DNA from: Nitrospinota bacterium
GTDB taxonomy: Bacteria > UBA8248
Direction of reading: 5' to 3'
Assembly: GCA_026706735.1 (NCBI GenBank)
Contig: JAPOYD010000157.1
Location: 1 to 40,568 of the forward strand
Length of the DNA stretch: 40,568 nt
The notes under the pieces: generated by a model
Database searches by the model: none
Told to the model about the DNA's origin: nothing
The model's input: only the letters and a program-made list of their open reading frames with translations
Shown here: in pieces, positions 7,472 through 15,013 of the stretch
Layout of the letters: the number at the start of each line of letters is the position of its first letter
Numbering within the stretch: the stretch's first letter is position 1
Made by a program: the position numbers and the translations under genes

Positions 7472-9436
7472 CTAAGCCCGCTTCTTTCTTCGCCTGCCCC
7501 AGCGTTCCGGCAGGAAGCAGACGATGGAACCGAGCGTGAAGACGACGCCTCCCGCCCACACCCAGTTCACCAACGGGTTGACCATGAACTTGAACGTGGC
7601 GGTGCCGTCGGGGTCCGCCTCGGCGAAGACCGCGTAGATGTCCGAACGCGCCCCCCGGCGGATGCCGGGCTCCGTCGTCGGCTGCGGGGGCGTGAAGTAC
7701 AGTCTTTTCTCCGGCTCCACCTCCCCGATGCGAAATCCCGCCCGGTAGACGCCCAGGCGGGCGAAGGCGGAGCGGTATTGCGGCGTCGTGCTCTCGCGAA
7801 TCCCTTCGTAGCGCATCCGCACGCCGTCGAGCGCGAAACTCTCGCCCAGGCGCAGACGCACCTCACCCACCTCCTGATAGGCCGAGGACGCCGCCACGCC
7901 CACGAACAATATCGCCATCCCCAGGTGGACGATGTAGCCGCCGAAACGCCTCTTGTTGCGCATGGTGAGCTCCCACGCGGCCCGGGCGATGCGCTCTCCC
8001 TGGTGACGCACGCGCGAAGAGATTCCTCTCCAATACTCCAAAACGATCGTTCCCACCACGAACGCGCAAAGCCCGAACGCGAGCGCCGCATAGACATGGC
8101 GGACACCGAATAGCGCCAAAACCAGAAGAGCCCCCACGGCGACTACCGAAGGGTATATGAAACTCCTGTTCATCTGTTTTCGAGAGGTTCTGCGCCATGC
8201 GAAAAGAGGCCCCGCGCCGCAAAGCAGAATCAGCAAAAGGCCAATCGGCACGTTCACCTGATTGAAGAACGGCGGCCCCACGGTGACTTTGACGCCCTTC
8301 ACGGCTTCGGAGACCACCGGAAATATGGTCCCCCAGAAGACGGCGAACGTGATGCCGACGAGCACGACGTTGTTCAGCAGGAAACTCGCCTCCCGCGAGA
8401 AGAAGCTCTCCATCTCGTGTTCGCTCTGAAGCTCGGGCAGACGCCAAATCATCAGTCCGAAGGAGATGACGAGCGCCACCAGCAAGTAGACCAGAAACGC
8501 CCAGCCGAACGATGAGTTCGCAAAGGCGTGCACGCTCGATATGATGCCGCTTCTCGTGAGGAAAGTGCCGAAAATCGTGAGCGCGTAGGTGATGATGATG
8601 AGCGAGACGTTCCAGACTTTGAGCATCCCGCGTTTTTCCTGAATCATCACCGAGTGGAGAAAGGCGGTTCCCACCAGCCAGGGCATGAGGCTCGCGTTCT
8701 CCACCGGGTCCCACGCCCAGTATCCGCCCCAGCCGAGCTCCTTGTAGGCCCACGCGCCGCCGAGCAGGATGCCGACGCCGTTGAAGAACCAGGCGAACAA
8801 CGTCCAGCGGCGCGTCGAGGTGATCCAGTCGGTATCGAGCTTTCCGCTCGCCAGAGCGCCGATGCAAAAGGCGAAGGGAACGGCGAAACCCACGTAGCCC
8901 AGGTACAGGTTGGGCGGGTGGATCACCATCCCCCAGTCCTGCAGCAGCGGGTTCAGGCCGCGCCCGTCCGCAGGCGGGGCGGTGAGCGTATCGAAGGGCG
9001 GGGTGACGAAATTGAGAATCACCAGGAAGAAAAGCGCCGTGGCCATCAGGGTGGCCGTCACGTAGGGCATCAGCTCCAGGTTCCTGTCGCGGTTTTGCCG
9101 GATCACGACGTACGCATACACGCACAAGAGCAGAAGCCAGAGCAGCAGGCTCCCCTCCTGCCCTCCCCAGAAAGCGCTGAAGCGATAAAACCCGTTCAGC
9201 GTGTTGTTGACGTGCCCCGCGACGTACTCCACGCGGTAGTCACGCACCATGAGCAGATAGATGAGGCACGCGCTCGCGCCGCTCACCAGCCAGAAAACAC
9301 CGACGGCGGCGTTTCTGCCTGCGGCGATGAGGTCTGCTCTCCGCTTCAGCGCGCCGAAGATGCAGGCTCCTATTCCGAACACCGCCAGGACGAGCGACGC
9401 CAGCAAGCTATAGTGTCCGAACTGAATGGCGATCAA
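7472..9436 (-). CDS. ccmF: Cytochrome c haem lyase subunit CcmF
   Basis: This 654-residue polytopic membrane protein of the haem-handling family ligates haem to apocytochrome c with CcmH. The periplasmic WWD-type motif is WGGYWAWDPVENASLMPW; His-bearing segments such as WGMVIHPPNLYLGY and GTAFLHSVMI match family axial ligands. A large C-terminal periplasmic region (SSAYQEVGEVRL onward) and a final TM helix are typical of CcmF. The start is TTG at 9436 with GGGAG seven bases upstream; no ATG fits, since the protein would then lose its first helix. It follows ccmE by 73 bases. Confidence 0.96.
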   Translation of the reverse strand: MIAIQFGHYSLLASLVLAVFGIGACIFGALKRRADLIAAGRNAAVGVFWLVSGASACLIYLLMVRDYRVEYVAGHVNNTLNGFYRFSAFWGGQEGSLLLWLLLLCVYAYVVIRQNRDRNLELMPYVTATLMATALFFLVILNFVTPPFDTLTAPPADGRGLNPLLQDWGMVIHPPNLYLGYVGFAVPFAFCIGALASGKLDTDWITSTRRWTLFAWFFNGVGILLGGAWAYKELGWGGYWAWDPVENASLMPWLVGTAFLHSVMIQEKRGMLKVWNVSLIIITYALTIFGTFLTRSGIISSVHAFANSSFGWAFLVYLLVALVISFGLMIWRLPELQSEHEMESFFSREASFLLNNVVLVGITFAVFWGTIFPVVSEAVKGVKVTVGPPFFNQVNVPIGLLLILLCGAGPLFAWRRTSRKQMNRSFIYPSVVAVGALLVLALFGVRHVYAALAFGLCAFVVGTIVLEYWRGISSRVRHQGERIARAAWELTMRNKRRFGGYIVHLGMAILFVGVAASSAYQEVGEVRLRLGESFALDGVRMRYEGIRESTTPQYRSAFARLGVYRAGFRIGEVEPEKRLYFTPPQPTTEPGIRRGARSDIYAVFAEADPDGTATFKFMVNPLVNWVWAGGVVFTLGSIVCFLPERWGRRRKKRA

Positions 9437-9509
9437 CTGAGAACTCCCGGGGTGGAGCGGATTTTCAAGACGACATGAGAGACAAGGACCGTTTTCGCGG
9501 GCTTTTAAG

Positions 9510-9986
9510 TTATCTGGCCTCGGACATCTGCTTGCGCTTCACGGCTTCTTTCATCATGGCCTCGTGATCCGTCGGCATGCTTTCGCCCGCGTCTTTCATC
9601 TCCTCGAACTTCGAAGGGCACGCGACCATCAGGTTCTTCGCCACCAAGACCCCCTTGGCGTCCAGTTTTCCCTCTGCGATGACCGGAAACCCGTTTTCGA
9701 GCAAATCGGGGGGGACCCCCTTGTAGCTCACGGGCAAAGTCCCCTTCTCACCCTGTATATGAAAGGCGAGCTGCATGGCGTCGGGATTTTTCTGAAGCGT
9801 TTTAGGCACGATCTTGCCCTGCACCCTGATACCGCGGCCGCCCAGCGTCGGCGCCTTTTGGGACACCTCATCCACGGTCAGGAAATACACCAGGTTCTCG
9901 CTCTGAAAACCCGAGATGCCCAGATAGGCGAACCCGCTCAGGATGACTGCGCCCGCGATGAGAAATTTGATTTTCTGAACGCTCAT
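9510..9986 (-). CDS. ccmE: Haem chaperone CcmE, Cys-type with CxxxF motif
   Basis: This 158-residue haem chaperone has an N-terminal membrane anchor (about 7-25) and a periplasmic OB-fold. Canonical CcmE binds haem covalently through the His of HxxxY; a second class uses Cys in CxxxY. Here the motif reads VACPSKFEE (Cys123, Phe127), so the His is Cys and the Tyr ligand is Phe (codon TTC). The ATG at 9986 has GAGAGGG upstream; an in-frame TTG at 10007 is less likely. It is the first gene of the ccm operon, behind a good promoter candidate. Fold and position make the assignment firm despite the motif change. Confidence 0.93.
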   Translation of the reverse strand: MSVQKIKFLIAGAVILSGFAYLGISGFQSENLVYFLTVDEVSQKAPTLGGRGIRVQGKIVPKTLQKNPDAMQLAFHIQGEKGTLPVSYKGVPPDLLENGFPVIAEGKLDAKGVLVAKNLMVACPSKFEEMKDAGESMPTDHEAMMKEAVKRKQMSEAR

Positions 9987-10022
9987 CCATTCCCTCTCGG
10001 CGGCCAAGAAAAGCGTCTTTCA

Positions 10023-10051
10023 AGAATACGACGCTCTTTCGTTTCTTTCAA
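10023..10051 (-). promoter_or_regulatory. Sigma-70-like promoter of the ccm operon
   Basis: TTGAAA (10046-10051) and TATTCT (10023-10028) on the minus strand have a 17-base spacer. The site is just upstream of ccmE (start 9986) and downstream of the ilvC hairpin, as expected for a separate ccm transcript. Confidence 0.55.
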
Positions 10052-10101
10052 CCAGTTCGAGAACATAACCCCCAAACATTTCAACATTTTTCAAAGAAAT
10101 A

Positions 10102-10128
10102 CCGGCGGAGTCCGGAAAACCCCGCCGG
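10102..10128 (-). terminator. Hairpin terminator candidate after ilvC
   Basis: CCGGCGG (10102-10108) pairs with CCGCCGG (10122-10128), seven perfect base pairs with a short loop. On the minus strand the hairpin is followed by TATTTCTTTG, a weak U-rich tail. It lies 25 bases past the ilvC stop. Confidence 0.5.
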
Positions 10129-10152
10129 CCTGTATTTCTCGAGAATCCCTTC

Positions 10153-11190
10153 TTATTTCACTTCCCGTTCCTCGATCCACGGCATCATGGCGCGCAGACG
10201 GCGTCCGACTATCTCGATGTCGTGCTCCTTCTCCTTGCGCACCACCGTGTTGAACGTCGGACGGTTCACCATGTTCTCGTTGATCCATTCGCTGGCAAAT
10301 CTCCCGGTCTGGATATCACGAAGGATTCCGCGCATCCGCTCGCGCGTCGCATCGTCGATGACGACCTTGCCCCGCGTGATGTCTCCGTACTCGGCGGTGT
10401 CGGAAACCGAATAGCGCATCATGGTGATGCCGCCCTGGTAAATCAGGTCGGTGATCAGCTTTACCTCGTGGAGGCACTCGAAATACGCCAGCGCGGGCTG
10501 ATAACCCGCCTCCACGAGGGTTTCGAACGCGACGCGAATCAACTCGGTGATGCCGCCGCACAGCACCGCTTGCTCGCCGAAGAGGTCCGTTTCGGTCTCC
10601 TCCTCGATGGTCGTCTCGATGATGCCGGCGCGGGCGCAGCCCACCGCCTTGCCGTAAGCCAGAGCATAGTCCTTCGCCTTTCCCGTGGCATCCTGGAAAA
10701 CGGCCACGAGTCCGGGTACCCCGCGCCCGTCTTCGTACTGGAATCTCATCGTGTGGCCCGGGCTTTTGGGCGCGATCATCACGACGTCGATGTTATCGGG
10801 GGGAATGATTTGCCCGTAATTCAGGTTGAATCCATGGGCGACCACCAGGGCGTCGCCGTCTTTCATGTTGGGCTCGATGTCCGTATTCCAGATCGCCGGC
10901 TGAAGGTGATCCTGTGTGAGGATGACCACCATGTCGCCCGCCTTGGCCGCCTCGGCCGTTTCCATCACCTCGAGGCCGTCATCCTCGGCCTGCTTCCAGC
11001 GCGGGGAGGATTTTCTTAAACCCACGACGACGTCCGCGCCGCTGTCCTGAGCGTTCAGCGCATGGGCGCGCCCCTGGCTTCCGTAACCGATGACGGCGAT
11101 TTTTCTGTTTTGCAGCAGATTCAGATCGGCATCGGCGTCGTAGTAGATTTTCAGGTCTTTCAACAACTGTTCTTCATTCGCTTCGCTCAT
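10153..11190 (-). CDS. ilvC: Ketol-acid reductoisomerase (class I)
   Basis: This 345-residue cytoplasmic enzyme isomerises and reduces 2-acetolactate or 2-aceto-2-hydroxybutyrate in valine, leucine and isoleucine synthesis, using NADPH and Mg2+. The Rossmann motif is [20 protein letters not shown] is the cofactor-phosphate loop. [17 protein letters not shown] and the C-terminal knotted domain with [16 protein letters not shown] (metal-binding Asp/Glu) are all present. Length fits class I. The ATG at 11190 has GGAGG upstream; the frame stays open to GTG 11265, but family members begin near SEANEEQLL. It is monocistronic with its own promoter. Confidence 0.98.
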   Translation of the reverse strand: MSEANEEQLLKDLKIYYDADADLNLLQNRKIAVIGYGSQGRAHALNAQDSGADVVVGLRKSSPRWKQAEDDGLEVMETAEAAKAGDMVVILTQDHLQPAIWNTDIEPNMKDGDALVVAHGFNLNYGQIIPPDNIDVVMIAPKSPGHTMRFQYEDGRGVPGLVAVFQDATGKAKDYALAYGKAVGCARAGIIETTIEEETETDLFGEQAVLCGGITELIRVAFETLVEAGYQPALAYFECLHEVKLITDLIYQGGITMMRYSVSDTAEYGDITRGKVVIDDATRERMRGILRDIQTGRFASEWINENMVNRPTFNTVVRKEKEHDIEIVGRRLRAMMPWIEEREVK

Positions 11191-11249
11191 GGCCTTTGGC
11201 CCTCCAGGATTCGCAGCCCTCGCCGCGCCATCAAAAAAACGATCCACAT
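11187..11249 (-). CDS. Possible 20-codon leader peptide upstream of ilvC
   Basis: A short open frame, [20 protein letters not shown], begins at ATG 11249 and ends in a TGA that overlaps the ilvC ATG (ATGA). Seven of its 20 residues are Ile, Val or Leu (2, 1 and 3) or Met, a composition that would suit sensing of branched-chain amino acids. No good ribosome site is visible: GAGG is about 15 bases away. No attenuator stem set was worked out. It may equally be untranslated leader. Confidence 0.25.
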   Translation of the reverse strand: MWIVFLMARRGLRILEGQRP

Positions 11250-11316
11250 GGTTCGGAAAAAACACCTCTTTATAGAATTCGGTTTCTTGCGGAAAACCGC
11301 TGAAAAAAGAGACCCT

Positions 11317-11345
11317 AATCTAGGAGCCGGAAGCGAGAGCGTCAA
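11317..11345 (-). promoter_or_regulatory. Sigma-70-like promoter of ilvC
   Basis: On the minus strand TTGACG (11340-11345) and TAGATT (11317-11322) are 17 bases apart. The implied transcript has a leader of about 120 bases with a tight GCGG-TTTT-CCGC hairpin (11289-11300) near its 5' end. Confidence 0.6.
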
Positions 11346-11482
11346 GGCGCCCAGCGCATCGGGGCGCGAATTCCAAAAACACCTGATCCTCCTCTCGGGC
11401 CCGCCCCTTCGAAAACCCCCGGCGAATACCACCAACTCTATGGCGGAAACATTTCGCTCCTCACCAGAGGCACGGGAGACGC

Positions 11483-11516
11483 AAAAAAAGCCGAAGCAAA
11501 GCGCCCCGGCTTTTTT
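11483..11516 (-). terminator. Rho-independent terminator of the desaturase gene
   Basis: A ten-base perfect stem (11484-11493 with 11507-11516, AAAAAAGCCG/CGGCTTTTTT) has a 13-base loop and runs into T residues on either strand. It lies just past the desaturase stop, and separates it from the ilvC promoter. Confidence 0.85.
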
Positions 11517-11527
11517 CGAGTTGTCTT

Positions 11528-12934
11528 CTATACCGCAGAGGAAATGACGGGCCTTTCGATTCCCTTGAACGCAACCGCAATCTCATCAGCCGCTTTCGAG
11601 GCCGCATCGCTCGCTTCCTGCGCGAGCGACTTCGCTCTTTCAGCCGTCTGATGGGCGGATTCCGTCGCCCTGTCCTTCGCATCCGCCAGATACGCGCTCG
11701 CCTGTGCGGAGAACTCTCCGGCTTCCGCTGCGGCGTATTTGGCCTGCTCAACGGCCGCCATCGCCATGTCCTTGCCCTTCTCCAGCATCTGGCGAACCGC
11801 CTGATCAGCGTCGTCTTTCTTGTGCATAAGCGCAACGGAGGCGTGCGAGAGCGCCGCATCGACCGATTCCATGGCCTTCCGTGCCGATTTCACCGCAGCC
11901 TCGCTCGCTTCCGCCAAAGAGGGCATTGTGGGGACTTCGAGCGGCATCGTGGGGTCCGTCATGGTATGGAGCACTTCGGCCCGCACTTCCGCTGAACCCA
12001 GCCTCCTCGCTTCGGAGGCGCGCAAGCCCTCCTCGTCCACCATGATGTCGAGTCTTTTCGCCACGATGCGCTGGCTCGGCTCCCTCACCCCCCAGGCCAG
12101 GCCCACGAGCTCCATCAGCTTGATGAGCCGGTAGGTAATATCCACCTCAAACCACCGCTGGCCGTGGGCGGCCGAGCGCTGATCCGCATGGTGGTTGTTA
12201 TGCCAACCCTCACCAAAGGAGAAGATCGCGACGAGCCAGTTGTTGGTGCTCTCCTCGTCCGTGTTGTAGTTTCGGTAGCCGAAGGTGTGCGTCACCGAAT
12301 TCACCGCCCAGGTGCAGTGCCACAAAACGACCGTTCGCACGAATACGCCCCAGACGAGCCAGGACATGCCCAGACCGCCGTACACTTCCCCGGCGAAGTA
12401 AATGACAACCGCCGTCAGGACATAGATGGGGAAAAAGAACATGTCGAAAAAGCGCTGCCACTTATCGCGGTGCAAATCCTTGGCGAAGCGCGAGTACTCC
12501 TGGTAGGTGTGCGCGTCCGGCAGGCTGACGAAAAGCCATCCGGCATGCGCCCAAAGAAAATTCACGAGCGGGGAATGGGGGTCCGGCTCCTCGTCCGATT
12601 CCTTGTGGTGAATCCGGTGCATCGCCACCCATTCAATGGGTCCGCTCTGAAGCGCCTGGCAGGCGCAAAACGTCAGGAAATACTCCACAGGTTTATACGT
12701 CTGGAAACTCCTGTGCGTCAGGAGCCGATGGTAGGAAACCGTCACTCCCACCATTCCGGCGACGAAATACATCACGATTCCCAGGACGAGGCCGGAAACG
12801 CTGAAATATCTCAAGTCAAAAGCCATCAGGGCGAGCAGATGAATCACCCCGATGATGAAAATCGTCTCCCACTGCAGCTTTCTTTCGGCTTTTCTGTGAA
12901 TCGCGAGGCTGGGTTTCTGCGGCGCGGTAGACAA
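11528..12934 (-). CDS. Acyl-CoA/acyl-lipid delta-9-type desaturase with Ala-rich helical C-terminal extension
   Basis: This 468-residue membrane di-iron desaturase introduces a double bond in fatty acyl chains. The three His boxes are HRLLTH (69-74), HRIHH (106-110) and HNNHH (245-249), with hydrophobic helices between them. The catalytic part ends near residue 300. The remaining 160 residues are unusual: from about 340 to 455 they form an Ala/Glu/Lys-rich, glycine-poor amphipathic helix (for example EQAKYAAAEAGEF, AKDRATESAHQTAERAKSL) resembling phasin- or LEA/apolipoprotein-like sequence. The start is taken as TTG 12934 after GGGGGAAAG; TTG 12955 is the alternative. A strong terminator follows. 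Confidence 0.9.
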   Translation of the reverse strand: MSTAPQKPSLAIHRKAERKLQWETIFIIGVIHLLALMAFDLRYFSVSGLVLGIVMYFVAGMVGVTVSYHRLLTHRSFQTYKPVEYFLTFCACQALQSGPIEWVAMHRIHHKESDEEPDPHSPLVNFLWAHAGWLFVSLPDAHTYQEYSRFAKDLHRDKWQRFFDMFFFPIYVLTAVVIYFAGEVYGGLGMSWLVWGVFVRTVVLWHCTWAVNSVTHTFGYRNYNTDEESTNNWLVAIFSFGEGWHNNHHADQRSAAHGQRWFEVDITYRLIKLMELVGLAWGVREPSQRIVAKRLDIMVDEEGLRASEARRLGSAEVRAEVLHTMTDPTMPLEVPTMPSLAEASEAAVKSARKAMESVDAALSHASVALMHKKDDADQAVRQMLEKGKDMAMAAVEQAKYAAAEAGEFSAQASAYLADAKDRATESAHQTAERAKSLAQEASDAASKAADEIAVAFKGIERPVISSAV

Positions 12935-13262
12935 GTTCTTTCCCCCATTCTCCAATAATCTATCAGGGTATCGTGGAACTTCATTTTAGATATGAGCGGG
13001 CGATGTGCCGAGACAACTCTTCATCAACCTCAGACACTGTGTTGAATCGCGGTTATCATGGGCCAGAAGCAAGGAGAAATCAAGCCCCCCGAAAGAAATC
13101 ACTCCCCCGGAATCCGAATCTTTCACCAATTTTGCCAAAGCCGATCATTCGGGTTCGACACATGGCGAATAAGGAGAGTTCGGCGATCCGCATTGTCATT
13201 TCGCCGATTCTCCCGTAAGAAGCGTAATCCACACCAAAACGTCATCCAGCGAGGAGAACACC
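12935..13262. other. Intergenic region, divergent promoters expected
   Basis: This stretch of 328 bases separates the desaturase (minus) from the hydrolase operon (plus). No convincing gene or RNA was seen. It must hold both promoters, but only a weak minus-strand pair was noticed. It does contain the inverted repeat listed separately. Confidence 0.5.
13176..13212. promoter_or_regulatory. Inverted repeat upstream of hydrolase operon
   Basis: TCGGCGA (13180-13186) and TCGCCGA (13201-13207) form a perfect seven-base inverted repeat. Flanking GAG and CTC bases extend it with a small internal loop. It lies 56 bases before the hydrolase start, and could be an operator or a 5'-UTR hairpin. There is no T-run, so a terminator is unlikely. 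Confidence 0.35.
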
Positions 13263-14147
13263 ATGCCCGAAGTGAGAACAAACGGCGTCAGTCTTTATTA
13301 CGAAGCCAGCGGCGAGGGCGCGCCCATCGTCTTCGTCCATGAATTCGCGGGCGACTACCGCAGTTGGGAAGACCAGGTTCGCTATTTCAACCGCAGATAC
13401 AGGGTCATCACCTACAACGCGAGAGGTTTCCCGCCCTCCGAGGTGCCTGAAGACGCATCGCAATACAGCCAGGACATCGCCGTGAACGACCTGGCCGGCC
13501 TCATCAGGGAATTGAACCTCGCACCCGCCCACGTCGTGGGACTTTCGATGGGCGGCTATGCGACCCTCCATTTAGGCCTCCGACACCCCGAACTTGCCCG
13601 CTCCATCGTCGTGGCCGGCTGCGGCTACGGCTCCGACATGGATCAGCGCGAACGATTCCAAAAAGACGCAGAAGTTGTGGCTGACCGGTTTCTGAACGAG
13701 AGCATGGACAAATTCGGTCCCGTCTACACCGCCGGCCCCACGAGAATGCAGCTTAAGAGAAAAGACGCGATCGGCTATCAGAAATTCATCGATCACTTCA
13801 TGAGCCACTCCCCTCTGGGCTGCTCCTACACGATGCGCGGGGTGCAAAGCGCGAGGCCCTCGGTCTATGAACTCGGAGAGCAGATGAAGAACTGCTCCGT
13901 GCCCACGCTCGTTCTCACGGGAGATGAAGACTTTCCCTGCCTGGAGCCCGGGCTGTTCATGAAGCGCAACATTCAGACGGCCGCCCTGTTCACCTTCCCC
14001 AACTCGGGGCACCTCATCAACCTCGAAGAACCCGCCATGTTCAACCGGGTCGTTCTCGAGTTCATCACCGAGGTGGATGCCGGACGCTGGCCGACGCGCG
14101 ACCCGCTTTCGATGGGAGAATCCGCGCTCCTGCCGGATGAGGAATAG
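13263..14147 (+). CDS. Alpha/beta-fold hydrolase
   Basis: This 294-residue serine hydrolase has nucleophile elbow GLSMGG (Ser95), an acid in LTGDEDFPC and a catalytic His in NSGHLINLEEP; the oxyanion region is FVHEFAGD. The fold suits ester, lactone or C-C bond hydrolysis, and the substrate is unknown. The ATG at 13263 has GAGGAG at a six-base spacing. It leads a three-gene operon with an SDR 21 bases downstream and a triple RidA protein, next to a convergent liv-type importer. This suggests catabolism of an imported amide, ester or amino-acid-like compound. Confidence 0.88.
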   Translation: MPEVRTNGVSLYYEASGEGAPIVFVHEFAGDYRSWEDQVRYFNRRYRVITYNARGFPPSEVPEDASQYSQDIAVNDLAGLIRELNLAPAHVVGLSMGGYATLHLGLRHPELARSIVVAGCGYGSDMDQRERFQKDAEVVADRFLNESMDKFGPVYTAGPTRMQLKRKDAIGYQKFIDHFMSHSPLGCSYTMRGVQSARPSVYELGEQMKNCSVPTLVLTGDEDFPCLEPGLFMKRNIQTAALFTFPNSGHLINLEEPAMFNRVVLEFITEVDAGRWPTRDPLSMGESALLPDEE

Positions 14148-14168
14148 TTTTTACGTCAAGGAGAAGAC

Positions 14169-14930
14169 ATGCCGGGCAAGCTGGAAGGGAAAAGAACGAT
14201 CGTTACGGGCGCCTCATCCGGTATCGGCGCGGCCATCGCGCGCAGGTTCAGCGCGGAGGGCGCATCCATCTGGGCCGCGGGCGGCTTCAGCCAGGAGCGC
14301 CTCGACGGAATCATCGCCGATTGCAGCGCGGGAGGCGGCAAAATCGACGGACGATGCTACGACCTGAGAGACGCGAGAAAAGCAAACGACCTCATGAGCG
14401 ATGGCGCGCAATTCCTGGGCGGTCTCGACATCATGGTGAACTGCGCCGCCATGCGGGGACACAAGAGTTTTTTGGAGTTCACCGACGAGCAGATCGACGA
14501 GTTGTATGAAGTAAACGCGAAATCCGTGTTCATCGCCACGCGTGAGGCGGCCAGGCTCATGGCGCCTCAGGGCAAGGGAAAGATCCTGATGATCGGCTCC
14601 ATCGACGGGGAGCGGGGGGTTCCCGGCAACGCGCTCTACTGCGCCACGAAGACCTCCATGCACAATTTAACGCGCGCCCTGGCCGTGGAACTCGGCCCTC
14701 TTGGGCTGCGCGTCAACTGCCTCATGCCGGGAACCACCGAGAGCGAGCGCGTGAAGGAGATCCACATCAACGACCCCGAGCGCGCCAAGGCGAAACTGCC
14801 CCGAATCCCCGTGAACCGATTTGCAAGTCCAGAGGAGATGGCCGAAGTCTCGCTCTTCTTGGTTTCGGACGAGAATGATTTCATGAACGGCGCCTTCATC
14901 TCATGCGACGGCGGCACACTGGCGATGTAG
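14169..14930 (+). CDS. Short-chain dehydrogenase/reductase
   Basis: This 253-residue classical SDR has the cofactor motif TGASSGIG (13-20) and the full catalytic set: Asn116, Ser144, Tyr157 and Lys161 (YCATK). The PG motif PGTTESERV and C-terminal CDGG are also present. It oxidises an alcohol or reduces a ketone with NAD(P). AAGGF after beta-2 lacks an obvious Asp, giving no clear cofactor preference. The ATG at 14169 follows AAGGAG. Cytoplasmic; second gene in the hydrolase operon. Confidence 0.9.
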   Translation: MPGKLEGKRTIVTGASSGIGAAIARRFSAEGASIWAAGGFSQERLDGIIADCSAGGGKIDGRCYDLRDARKANDLMSDGAQFLGGLDIMVNCAAMRGHKSFLEFTDEQIDELYEVNAKSVFIATREAARLMAPQGKGKILMIGSIDGERGVPGNALYCATKTSMHNLTRALAVELGPLGLRVNCLMPGTTESERVKEIHINDPERAKAKLPRIPVNRFASPEEMAEVSLFLVSDENDFMNGAFISCDGGTLAM

Positions 14931-15013
14931 CCTGACTGTGGTCCCTGAGAAGAGGAATACCCCATCCATACGAGAGCATCACGATTTGCCAGCCCACGGA
15001 GGTATGTCGAGCG

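Noticed and set aside
12973-13218. Open frame of about 81 codons in the desaturase-hydrolase gap
   Set aside because: Composition unlike neighbouring genes, no ribosome site, overlaps the inverted repeat; no protein-like features.
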